A program made the translations under genes and the position numbers. 33,128 nucleotides of DNA from COE1 sp965114465 (GTDB taxonomy: Bacteria > Bacillota > Clostridia > Lachnospirales > Lachnospiraceae): the NCBI GenBank assembly GCA_965114465.1, contig CBCOYO010000018.1, positions 1 to 33,128 on the forward strand, read 5' to 3'. The notes under the pieces were generated by a model. The model was not told where the DNA came from. It searched no databases and saw only the letters and a list, made by a program, of their open reading frames with translations. Shown here one piece after another: positions 25,567-32,707 of this stretch (position 1 is its first letter; each line of letters begins with the position of its first letter).

Positions 25567-25631
25567 TTAACATACACCTACAAAATCCACAAGCCCAAAC
25601 ACCATACTATCCACATATTAATCTCCATGCC

Positions 25632-25705
25632 GGTAACAGTTCAGATAACCCATTGAACTGTTACGTATCCAGCCATTGGAAATCGCTTCGCGATGGGCTG
25701 GATAC
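25632..25705 (-). repeat. REP-like double-hairpin repeat, copy 2
   Basis: This is the reverse complement of the element at 1-72 with two internal differences, so it is nearly identical over about 70 bp. Both hairpins are kept: GTAACAGTTCA/TGAACTGTTAC (25633-25643, 25654-25664) and ATCCAGCC/GGCTGGAT (25667-25674, 25696-25703). Confidence 0.88.
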
Positions 25706-25729
25706 CTCCAACCACTACATTTTATTACG

Positions 25730-25826
25730 TGGCTGTCGCATTAAGACAAACGGATACAAGATAGTCTAACACTGTGCTAAGATTTATACCATATCTGGTA
25801 TTATCAAAGCTTATTGCGACAACTCC
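25730..25826 (-). repeat. Family A palindromic element, copy A4
   Basis: Ends GGCTGTCGCATTAAG and CTTATTGCGACAACTCC frame the element. It shares ATACAAGATAGTCTAACAC and TATCAAAGCTTATTGCG-like blocks with A2. It stands in a 504-base stretch without genes (25443-25946) that also holds C1, the second REP-like copy and a terminator. Confidence 0.85.
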
Positions 25827-25864
25827 TCAAATAGATAGAAAACGCTGTCCTTCGCGTTTTTCCT

Positions 25865-25924
25865 GTGTGAAACTTAATACTTCTTAGGCAGTGTCTTTTG
25901 CTGCCTTAGAAGTATTTTTCACAC
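25865..25924 (-). terminator. Strong hairpin after the DUF2974 gene
   Basis: The stem AGAAGTA-(T)-AGGCAGC closes on GCTGCCT-(T)-AGAAGTA, and an outer GTGTGAAA/TTTCACAC pair extends it to 60 bp. It begins 22 bases after the gene's stop codon. The T-run is modest, but the length and position fit transcript termination. Confidence 0.7.
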
Positions 25925-25946
25925 TATCTCTATCATTCTATACTTG

Positions 25947-27122
25947 CTACAATTTATACTTTACAGAGTGTTCCAGCCGCTGCCGGATTTTTTCTGCCAT
26001 CTTCGATTTTCGAATACGTTCCTGCTGATCTGCCGCCGCCATTTCTATCATAAAAACACCCGTTTCCCAGAAAATTTGTTTTGTTTCTTCATTCATTTTG
26101 CTATATGCCGCAATAATTGAATGTGCTTTCTTGGGAAAATCAGTCCAAACAGTCTTAATATCCGACAGTGCATTCATTTCTGTCAATTCCACAAGCTGAA
26201 AAAGGCTTTCGATAAAAGTAGCAACCTGTTCCTTCTCCATTGCAAATATCCACTGATTAATTCTGTCATACAACGCTTTGCGCTGCGGCACACATGACTG
26301 TGCACGCAAAAATTGATCCCCTTCCACACACCATGTCAGTGTAATATGCTGTGCCATACCAATTGCTGTACTTTTTATTAACGTATAATCCTGTTTTGTT
26401 TCCAGCAGCATACCAACAAACGACTCGTCTGGCACAATTTTTAGTATTTTATCCTTAATGCCATTATAATCATACTGTTCCAAAAAATCAGGGCAGAAGC
26501 CCGGCCCATCCATATTGTAAATTTTAGAAATCCTACGTTTTATCTCCTCATCACAGTTCATTGCAGCAAATACAGCCAAATTTCCTCCTTTGGAATGCCC
26601 ACCAAAGATAAACCGAAGATTCTTCTTTTTGGCTAAGAGTTTCGCCACCTGATTGGCATACGTTACACTCCGCACCTGTGCCCCCACCGGCGTGTGGTAT
26701 GCCATATACAAATCTTCTTTCCAGCCAATCATTGCGTCATCTGTCCCACGAAATGAAAGAAACACATCTCCGTTTCCCAACAAAAATGTAATTGCGCTAA
26801 ATTGTATCGTTTCGTCACGGTTCATCTCGCACACATAAAAAGCCGCCTTGGTATTCCGATAACGCCTTTTTTCTACAATCTTTGCAAAAAGCTGCTTATT
26901 TTTTTCCAATTCCCATTTAACAGAAATAAAATTCTTCTCATCCATCAGCCTTTCCATATCGCGGAACGCCACCGCAGGTTTATTTTCCTCCAATCCTGAA
27001 ACAATATTATCGTAAACATAATAAGAAAGGTGCGACAGAATTAATCCATCCACCTCACAAAAGGGCTTTTCCACAAAGGTAAAGCCCCCAAATTCATCAA
27101 TATATGAAAGAATATCTCCCAT
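25947..27122 (-). CDS. DUF2974 (Mbeg1-like) alpha/beta-hydrolase
   Basis: The 391-residue protein matches the DUF2974 layout. The N-terminus is FVEKPFCEVDGLILSHLSY. SFRGTDD is at 123-129. The nucleophile elbow GGHSKGG (174-180) with S177 comes next, then NMDGPGF (203-209), and PDESFVGMLL supplies a later motif. A helical C-terminal part of about 100 residues follows. Lipase-like fold and serine chemistry are inferred from the G-H-S-K-G elbow; the substrate is unknown. There is no signal peptide, so it should be cytosolic. AAAGGGG lies about 14 bases before the ATG, a bit far, but the N-terminus fits the family. Inverted family C repeats flank the gene. Confidence 0.88.
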   Translation of the reverse strand: MGDILSYIDEFGGFTFVEKPFCEVDGLILSHLSYYVYDNIVSGLEENKPAVAFRDMERLMDEKNFISVKWELEKNKQLFAKIVEKRRYRNTKAAFYVCEMNRDETIQFSAITFLLGNGDVFLSFRGTDDAMIGWKEDLYMAYHTPVGAQVRSVTYANQVAKLLAKKKNLRFIFGGHSKGGNLAVFAAMNCDEEIKRRISKIYNMDGPGFCPDFLEQYDYNGIKDKILKIVPDESFVGMLLETKQDYTLIKSTAIGMAQHITLTWCVEGDQFLRAQSCVPQRKALYDRINQWIFAMEKEQVATFIESLFQLVELTEMNALSDIKTVWTDFPKKAHSIIAAYSKMNEETKQIFWETGVFMIEMAAADQQERIRKSKMAEKIRQRLEHSVKYKL

Positions 27123-27161
27123 ATTCTAAATTCGTACCCCTTTCTGCAATGCACAACTCCT

Positions 27162-27258
27162 AATATATACTGGCGAGCACTTAAATTTTCCAATAACGCT
27201 GACTCACGAGCGTAATTCTCTTACGTAATATGGTAAAATTTACTGCTCGTGAGTATAA
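27162..27258 (-). repeat. Family C two-hairpin repeat, copy C2
   Basis: The perfect 10-bp stem ACTCACGAGC (27202-27211) with GCTCGTGAGT (27245-27254) corresponds to hairpin one of C1. The unit CCAATAACGCTGACT and the flanking TATATACTGGCGAG correspond to the rest. Orientation is opposite to C1. Confidence 0.75.
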
Positions 27259-27304
27259 CCTACACTGAATAATCCTATGTTTCGCTTTCCTATTTTCCTG
27301 ATAG

Positions 27305-27476
27305 CACTACTCCCCAAACCTTGACTCAGCCACCGCTACGCCTGCATTTGGAATATTGCTTTGGCAATTTGCCATCTCAGAAAAATATTCTGTGTCAAAC
27401 ATTGAAGCATTGGGTGTGAATTATATTAAAATAAACACAATGCCTAAATACACACAATCCTCCCTCAAGAATCTGC
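27305..27476 (+). other. Gene-free stretch, possible coding remnant
   Basis: Outside repeat C2, the 354 bases between the DUF2974 and DUF3810 genes hold no good gene. A plus-strand open frame here (segments PAFGILLWQFAISEKYS and ALGVNYIKIN) reads unusually protein-like and faintly recalls the WQ…VNY end of GH25 lysozymes. It has no start or ribosome site and runs into antisense of the DUF3810 gene, so it is a remnant at best. Confidence 0.2.
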
Positions 27477-28679
27477 CTAGAACAATTCACCATCATAATA
27501 CTGTAGCAACTGTGTTACCACTTCCCCATACTGCTGCATTCCCTCCTCTACGCCGTTTAGCTTTAACGTTGTTTCCATAAGCGCATTGGATACTTTTTTT
27601 ACTGTTGCCGTCTTGATCACTGCTTTTTTCTCCACGGTCTGCCAGTCCTCGCGTGTCAGAAAAATATTATCATCCGCTACAAGATCACTAATTCTAATAT
27701 GTTCTTTATATAAATTTTTATCCCGATTAATCGAATCATAAAAATCGTTATTGACATAGTTGAGCACACTTAAATACCCACAATACTGCAAAAATGGATC
27801 ATCTGAACGAATACAAGCAAGAAATCCAATCATATTTGCATCGTCTTCATAGATAAATCCCTTTGTATGTGCAAGTTCATGGCAAACCGTCGGTGCTACA
27901 TTGGTTATGTACATCACGGAGTTAATATTCGCCTCCAATGAAAACGGAAAATAATATCCCATAATATACTGCTGGCTAAAAAATTCCGAACAAGTCAAAT
28001 ACTTCGGTGTAACATAAAAACCACTAAGTAAATCATATTCCTCACCAAGCTTTATCATTGCCTGTTTTGCTGCTGCTATCAAATCACCATTGTAAACTGC
28101 ATCACCGTTATCATCACGTGCAATCTCCAACGCAAGCGTATTGCAACGTTCCACGATAAAGTTTCGCAATACTGCTAAATTCTGTCGTGTATAACACTGT
28201 TGTTCATTTGGCACTTGCATTACCGCATTTTCCGAAAGGTCAACAACCATAGATTCTTCTTCGCGTTTCACAAGGTATTTCTCTGCAAAATCCGTTGTAT
28301 GATAAAGAATAAAACAATTCAATGTCATAATATAACAGACAACCAATACAATCCAAGCATACGCCGTTCCAAAATAACGCAATACTGTCCGATAACGGTT
28401 TTTTTGAATCATATTCCAGATAAAAAATCCAATTCCAAAAACAGTTATCACAACAGCCAAAACAAGCATAATTTCACCAACACTTACGGGCACAATGCTT
28501 GTCAATCTTGCATAAGTATTTAACCACAACGGGAAAATATATTTCACATACCAATCACAAAAATCTACACAAATCCACGCTGCAATATTTAATACTGCCA
28601 CCCCGATTATACCACAAACAAATGCTATTTTGTGAAATTTTATACTTTTTTTGGTAATTTTTCTCGAATTATTCATCAT
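27477..28679 (-). CDS. DUF3810 membrane protein with HExxH zinc-peptidase motif
   Basis: The 400-residue protein has three membrane helices (about 18-37, 67-89, 106-126) and a long outward domain. That domain contains TVCHELAHTKGF with HELAH at 267-271 and E278 seven residues after the second histidine (YEDDANMIGF). This matches a gluzincin-like metalloprotease site. DUF3810 is known as a family with this motif; no substrate is known to me. The start at 28679 has AAGGGG 5 bases before it; a further 14 upstream codons do not have a ribosome site. It follows hflX, separated by a 46-bp repeat array and a long hairpin. Confidence 0.85.
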   Translation of the reverse strand: MMNNSRKITKKSIKFHKIAFVCGIIGVAVLNIAAWICVDFCDWYVKYIFPLWLNTYARLTSIVPVSVGEIMLVLAVVITVFGIGFFIWNMIQKNRYRTVLRYFGTAYAWIVLVVCYIMTLNCFILYHTTDFAEKYLVKREEESMVVDLSENAVMQVPNEQQCYTRQNLAVLRNFIVERCNTLALEIARDDNGDAVYNGDLIAAAKQAMIKLGEEYDLLSGFYVTPKYLTCSEFFSQQYIMGYYFPFSLEANINSVMYITNVAPTVCHELAHTKGFIYEDDANMIGFLACIRSDDPFLQYCGYLSVLNYVNNDFYDSINRDKNLYKEHIRISDLVADDNIFLTREDWQTVEKKAVIKTATVKKVSNALMETTLKLNGVEEGMQQYGEVVTQLLQYYDGELF

Positions 28680-28795
28680 ATTCACCCCTTGAAAAGATGC
28701 AAGTCTTTGTATACTATGCATATTATCACAATTTTATTATCAAAGTTTAAATAAATTATGAACATTCGACAAAATTATCAATAAAATCTGTAAAA

Positions 28796-28896
28796 AGGAG
28801 CAGTCAGAAAATAATGCAGTATGCCCAATATATTGTCTAAATTATTTATCTAAGCAACAATATATTGTGGGCAAATTGCATTATCCGACAGCCCCT
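28796..28896 (-). terminator. Family B long hairpin B3 after hflX
   Basis: The ends GGGGCTGTCGGATAATGCA and TGCATTATTTTCTGACTGC pair. An inner GCCCACAATATATTGT/ACAATATATTGGGC stem makes a hairpin of about 101 bp. On the minus strand it lies after the tandem array that follows hflX. On the plus strand it ends in CCCCTTTTT. Outer arms match B4 at 32410-32502. Confidence 0.75.
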
Positions 28897-28905
28897 TTTT
28901 ATTAT

Positions 28906-29104
28906 ATTTCTCCCAATACTACCATCTTTCACCAAGGAACTTAATTACTACATTTCTCCCAATACTACCATCTTTCACCAAAGAACTTAATTACTACATT
29001 TCTTCCACTACTGCCACCTTTCACCAAAGAGCTTAATTACTACATTTCTTCCACTACTGCCACCTTTCACCAAAGAGCTTAATTCCTACATTTCTCCCAA
29101 TACA
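28906..29104. repeat. 46-bp tandem repeat array at the 3' end of hflX
   Basis: Four 46-bp units start at 28906, 28952, 28998 and 29044. A fifth, partial unit (29090-29104) is the last codons of hflX itself. Units 1 and 2 are near-identical, as are units 3 and 4. The unit carries ATTTCTCCCAATAC or the variant ATTTCTTCCACTAC, then CTTTCACCAA and CTTAATTACTAC. With no variable spacers it is not a CRISPR. Confidence 0.92.
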
Positions 29105-30354
29105 AAAGCCGCATATTTTCCAGCGTCCTTCACACTGATATTCGCTTTCATATACACGCCGTTATCTCGATAATCTGTATTAAATACCACCGCATTCTCG
29201 TTAAAATATGACACCACATCTCCTCTTTTATACGGAATCAGCAACTCACAGTCACGATAACCGCCGGCAAGTTTCTTTGAAATCAGAGTTAACAATGCAT
29301 CAATACAGTCCGGTGACTTTGCCGACAAATAAATTTTATCTTCCCCCTGAACCGTAGCAAAATGCTCCCTTCCACATAAATCGATCTTATTAAATACATA
29401 AATTACAGGAATACTCTGCGCACCTAATTCTCGCAGTGTTTCCTCTGTTACTTTCATATGCTCACGATAATTCTCATCTGAATAATCAATTACCTGTAAC
29501 AGCAAATCCGCTTCACGCACTTCCTCTAACGTAGAACGAAACGCCTTTACAAGCCCATGCGGCAAATTAGAAATAAATCCGACCGTATCCGACAGCAAAA
29601 ACGCATTTTTATCTGGTGGCGCAATTTTGCGAACCGTTGTATCGAGCGTAGCAAACAGCATATCTTTTACAAAAACCTGCTTTTCCGTATCTTCCACATA
29701 TTCTGAAAGCAGCATATTCATAATGGTAGATTTCCCAGCATTGGTATAACCGACAAGTGCCACTCGCGGAATTCCTGAATCTGCACGCTTTTTCCGCTGT
29801 GTCTGTCGCTCTCCCGAAATGGCATCCAATTCTTTACGCATATTAGTAAGCCGACGTTCCAAACGTCTTCTGTCCAATTCCAGCTTTTTTTTTCCAAGTC
29901 CTCTACTGCTCATAGAACCACTTGTGCCGCCCTGTCTGGATAACGCATCATGAAGCCCCACAAGTCTTGGCAGCATATATTGCAGACGCGCCACTTCCAC
30001 CTGCAGCTTTGCCTCTTTCGTTCGCGCCCGCGCAGAAAATATCTCCAATATCAACGTCGTTCTATCCATTACCGGCGTATCCAATTCCTTTTGCAAATTC
30101 CGCAGTTGAATCGGTGACAGCCCATTGTCAAAAACAACAATATCCGCCTCCAATGCTCGTGCCATATCACGCACCTCCTGCACCTTCCCCGATCCAATAT
30201 ACGTAGCAGTATTTACGCACTCCATATTCTGCTCAATGCGTCCTACTACCTCCATTTCACAAGCTTCTGCCAAACTTGCCATTTCTTCCATAGCCAAAGC
30301 AAATTCATTCTGGCTTTTCTCCAAATTCACACCTACAATTAAAGCCCGTTCCAT
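29086..30354 (-). CDS. hflX: GTPase HflX
   Basis: HflX is a ribosome-associated GTPase that splits stalled or stress-inactivated 70S ribosomes. The 422-residue product has the N-terminal nucleotide-binding-like domain (TYIGSGKVQEV at 51-61) and the coiled linker with LSRQGGTSG. The G domain carries the P-loop GYTNAGKST (202-210), DTVGF (256-260) and NKIDL. The usual RGPGE segment in the linker appears here as RGLGKKKLELDRRR. The C-terminal domain ends in AAFVLGEM. GGGGGAGG lies 5 bases before the ATG. The stop codon is embedded in the first partial unit of a 46-bp tandem array. Confidence 0.96.
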   Translation of the reverse strand: MERALIVGVNLEKSQNEFALAMEEMASLAEACEMEVVGRIEQNMECVNTATYIGSGKVQEVRDMARALEADIVVFDNGLSPIQLRNLQKELDTPVMDRTTLILEIFSARARTKEAKLQVEVARLQYMLPRLVGLHDALSRQGGTSGSMSSRGLGKKKLELDRRRLERRLTNMRKELDAISGERQTQRKKRADSGIPRVALVGYTNAGKSTIMNMLLSEYVEDTEKQVFVKDMLFATLDTTVRKIAPPDKNAFLLSDTVGFISNLPHGLVKAFRSTLEEVREADLLLQVIDYSDENYREHMKVTEETLRELGAQSIPVIYVFNKIDLCGREHFATVQGEDKIYLSAKSPDCIDALLTLISKKLAGGYRDCELLIPYKRGDVVSYFNENAVVFNTDYRDNGVYMKANISVKDAGKYAAFVLGEM

Positions 30355-30461
30355 AAATTCCTCCCCCTATTATCTCATGATACCACATTACAACTCAATC
30401 TTACGAAACCATAACAATCGTTCCCATTTTCGCCAGAAAAAATTAATTCTTATAAAATATT

Positions 30462-30556
30462 TTTTTGAATATTCAGTTTAAATGAATAATATGTTTTTGA
30501 ATATCAAAATTTCTTGAATGTCTTTTTGAATATTCAGCTTACTTGAATGTTAATAT
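30462..30556. repeat. Repeated TTGAAT motifs upstream of hflX
   Basis: TTTTTGAATATTCAG occurs at about 30462 and 30523, each followed by a degenerate TGAATN3-4AATATG. Further TTGAAT copies stand between, about five in 95 bases. GAATATTC is itself a palindrome. Between this block and the tRNA the 603-base region (30355-30957) also has a 17-bp stem (30674-30690 with 30717-30733), a GTTCGTG/CACGAAC hairpin (30805-30828) and an AATTGTC-A-GACAATT dyad (30846-30860), but no convincing gene. Confidence 0.6.
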
Positions 30557-30910
30557 GTAGTTCTGCTGCTGTCAAGAACTATTTTTTCCATAAACGTAAA
30601 GAAAATTACAATTCACAGCTAAAATGCGCTGGTACTATTCTTATAAACTGCTGGAAACGGTAAAACGTAACTAAAGAAAGCTTCTTTCTGACAGTAAAGA
30701 ATTGGGAGGATACTGGCAGAAAGGAGCTTTCTTCTAAGGATTACTATATTGAAAAAGAGTTAAGTGAAAAGCAATTTTAACATTTTCATAAATGTTTCAT
30801 GCTTGTTCGTGATGGAGTTTTCACGAACCTATAAATAATATATCAAATTGTCAGACAATTGTCAAATATTTTTCTAAATTTTCTCAATTTATTTTTTTCT
30901 TTTTTTACTG

Positions 30911-30939
30911 TTGACATTTTTTATCACCAAATGTATAAT
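30911..30939 (+). promoter_or_regulatory. Consensus promoter of the tRNA gene
   Basis: A perfect TTGACA (30911-30916), 17-bp spacer and perfect TATAAT (30934-30939) end 18 bases before the tRNA. Confidence 0.9.
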
Positions 30940-30957
30940 ATTTATTGTTCGTGAAAT

Positions 30958-31032
30958 CGGGGTGTGGCTCAGTTTGGCTAGAGCGCCACCTTAGGGAGGT
31001 GGAGGCCGCAAGTTCGAATCTTGTCACTCCGA
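30958..31032 (+). tRNA. tRNA-Pro, anticodon AGG
   Basis: The 75-base cloverleaf folds with a 7-bp acceptor stem (CGGGGTG/CACTCCG with one G-U), discriminator A and D stem GCTC/GAGC. The anticodon stem CCACC/GGTGG encloses TTAGGGA, so positions 34-36 are AGG. The T arm GCAAG-TTCGAAT-CTTGT is complete. CGGGGTGTGGCTCAG and the G37 are typical for bacterial proline tRNA. CCA is not encoded. An adenosine at position 34 is uncommon in bacteria. An integrase lies 174 bases downstream, so this gene is the probable attachment target. Confidence 0.93.
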
Positions 31033-31050
31033 TTTATCTAAATAGTGCGA

Positions 31051-31087
31051 AATACCGCAGAATCAAAGGGTTCTGCGGTATTTTTGC
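31051..31087 (+). terminator. Terminator of the tRNA gene
   Basis: A perfect 12-bp stem, AATACCGCAGAA with TTCTGCGGTATT, is followed by TTTTTG. It lies 18 bases after the tRNA. Confidence 0.92.
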
Positions 31088-31154
31088 GTTATGGGGTAAG
31101 TGCCAATTAGTGACCTGTTTTACCTGCTTTTATCATCAAGTGACAACGAAATTG

Positions 31155-31175
31155 GGGTAGAAATTAGGGTAGAAA
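31155..31175. promoter_or_regulatory. Direct repeats before the integrase, possible arm-type sites
   Basis: GGGTAGAAA occurs at 31155-31163 and again at 31167-31175, a 12-bp period, just before the integrase gene. Short direct repeats between an attachment site and int commonly bind the integrase N-terminal domain. This is inference by position. Confidence 0.4.
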
Positions 31176-31206
31176 ATCAGAGTAAATATTTTTAGGAGTT
31201 GATACA

Positions 31207-32367
31207 ATGAAAAGAAAAAATGGAGAAGGCTCTTGGGGCACAAAAACTATTAAAGGAACTGTATATCAGTACTACCGTAATCAAGACAATAAATATACAT
31301 ACGGTCGTACCATAAAAGAAGTGAAAGAAAAATTGAAAAATAGTAAAAATACTTCTACTGCTTCTAAAATTAACACATTAAGAACTTATGGTTTGTACTG
31401 GCTACAAAATGTGAAAGCCCTTGAACTGGAAGCACGCACATATGACGAATATGAAAATATTATTGAAAAACGAATAGGAAACCACAATATCGGTAATAGG
31501 CAACTTCAAAGCATCACTTCTGACACTTGGCAGTCCTTTATCAATGAACTATCAGGAAAATATGCTCTTGGCACCATTAGAAAGACTTGGAACATAATCA
31601 AACAAATCATAACTTACGCAGAAGCAAAAGGCGATATCCACGAAGGTACTTTAAAACTAGTACGACTGCCAAAAGAATCTAATGTTGCTGTAAAAGCAAA
31701 GGAAATACCATTTATCAGCGAAACGGATATGAATATTCTTTATAATGAAGCTTTTCACACAATCGGTTCCAACAATCGCTATATGTATGGAAATGCTTCA
31801 AAACTTCTTGTATTGATTATGTACACAGGACTACGCGTTTCAGAAGCTTGTGCATTAAAATGGGAAGATATCAATATTGCAAATAAAACATTATATGTTC
31901 AATCCTCACTTTCAAAAGTGAAAGAACGCTCTGCCGACAGACAATCTATAAAAAATGTGGATGGTACTGCAAAGTATAAAATAATCAGCAAGACACCCAA
32001 AACAGTAAACAGTATCCGTACAATTCCTCTTCCGCAAAGAGCAGTTGAAATACTGGAATATTTTGAAAATCGTAATCCCAACCATAAACCCACAGACTAT
32101 ATTTGTTTGACAGACACAGGAAAACCTTACGAAAAAAGACAAGTTGAGCGCTGTCTGACAAGAATGCTCAAAAATTCCACCTGTACCCGCAAAGATTATA
32201 CCCCTCACTCCCTTCGGCATGGGTATGGGTCTATCCTAATCAGCAAAGGAGCTGATATCAAACTCGTATCAGAATTGTTAGGACATTCTGATGTTACATT
32301 CACCTATAATGTATATATTGGTATCTTTCAAGAAGATAAAAGGAAAGCTGTCAATTTATTAAATTAA
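31207..32367 (+). CDS. int: Tyrosine integrase of an integrative element
   Basis: The 386-residue recombinase has an N-terminal DNA-binding part (EGSWGTKTIKGTVYQYYRN), a SAM-like core-binding domain (about 60-160) and the catalytic domain. The active-site set is complete: R210 in TGLRVSEACALKW, H334-x-x-R337 in PHSLRHG, H360 in LLGHSD, and the nucleophile Y370 in TYNVY. It inserts and excises mobile DNA, commonly at the 3' end of tRNA genes, which fits the tRNA-Pro 174 bases upstream. AGGAG stands 8 bases before the ATG. Xis and a primase lie on the opposite strand to its right, as in small integrative elements and phage satellites. Confidence 0.96.
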   Translation: MKRKNGEGSWGTKTIKGTVYQYYRNQDNKYTYGRTIKEVKEKLKNSKNTSTASKINTLRTYGLYWLQNVKALELEARTYDEYENIIEKRIGNHNIGNRQLQSITSDTWQSFINELSGKYALGTIRKTWNIIKQIITYAEAKGDIHEGTLKLVRLPKESNVAVKAKEIPFISETDMNILYNEAFHTIGSNNRYMYGNASKLLVLIMYTGLRVSEACALKWEDINIANKTLYVQSSLSKVKERSADRQSIKNVDGTAKYKIISKTPKTVNSIRTIPLPQRAVEILEYFENRNPNHKPTDYICLTDTGKPYEKRQVERCLTRMLKNSTCTRKDYTPHSLRHGYGSILISKGADIKLVSELLGHSDVTFTYNVYIGIFQEDKRKAVNLLN

Positions 32368-32409
32368 TTAATTTACTATCATAAAAGCTTGCACATAAAA
32401 AATAAAAAT

Positions 32410-32502
32410 GCTGTCAGATAATGAAATCTTCTCATAATACATAAAAGTACTATTCAACGTATAGCATAATACATGGGAAAAATATCATTATTTTCTGACA
32501 GC
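32410..32502. terminator. Family B hairpin B4 between int and xis
   Basis: GCTGTCAGATAATGA and TCATTATTTTCTGACAGC bound a 93-bp palindrome between the converging int and xis genes. It can end transcription from both sides. The arm CATTATTTTCTGAC is shared with B3. Confidence 0.7.
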
Positions 32503-32521
32503 CTATTTATTTTCATAAATC

Positions 32522-32707
32522 TTATTTCAATACTATTTGGCTTTTATTATGACACATAATAAAGTTTTCAAATTTGGTTTCGGGTATAAAATACTTATGC
32601 CCTTTTTTAATTTTGGGAAATCCTTCTAGTGCAATTAGTTTATATGTAGTATTACGACTTATTCCCAACTTCTGCCCTACATCCTTAGGTGTTAACATTT
32701 TATCCAT
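32522..32707 (-). CDS. Excisionase-like helix-turn-helix protein
   Basis: The 61-residue protein is a MerR-like winged helix of the excisionase/HTH_17 type. LTPKDVGQKLGISRNTTYKLIALEGFPKIKKG is followed by the wing YFIPETKFENFI. Such proteins bend DNA and steer the integrase towards excision, or act as small regulators. AAGGAGG stands 9 bases before the ATG. The start overlaps the stop of the primase gene by 8 bases, so the two are coupled. Confidence 0.85.
   Translation of the reverse strand: MDKMLTPKDVGQKLGISRNTTYKLIALEGFPKIKKGHKYFIPETKFENFIMCHNKSQIVLK

Noticed and set aside
28906..29104. Regularly repeated sequence resembling a CRISPR array
   Set aside because: Units are directly adjacent with no variable spacers, the unit copies the hflX 3' end, and no cas genes are present.
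30600..30780. Short plus-strand peptides (MRWYYSYKLLETVKRN and a frame ending KELSEKQF) before a strong hairpin, resembling a leader-peptide attenuator
   Set aside because: There is no ribosome site, no downstream amino-acid gene on that strand and no T-run after the hairpin; at most a decayed gene.
30945..31160. Plus-strand open frame of 71 codons across the tRNA
   Set aside because: It is the chance translation of tRNA-Pro and its terminator.
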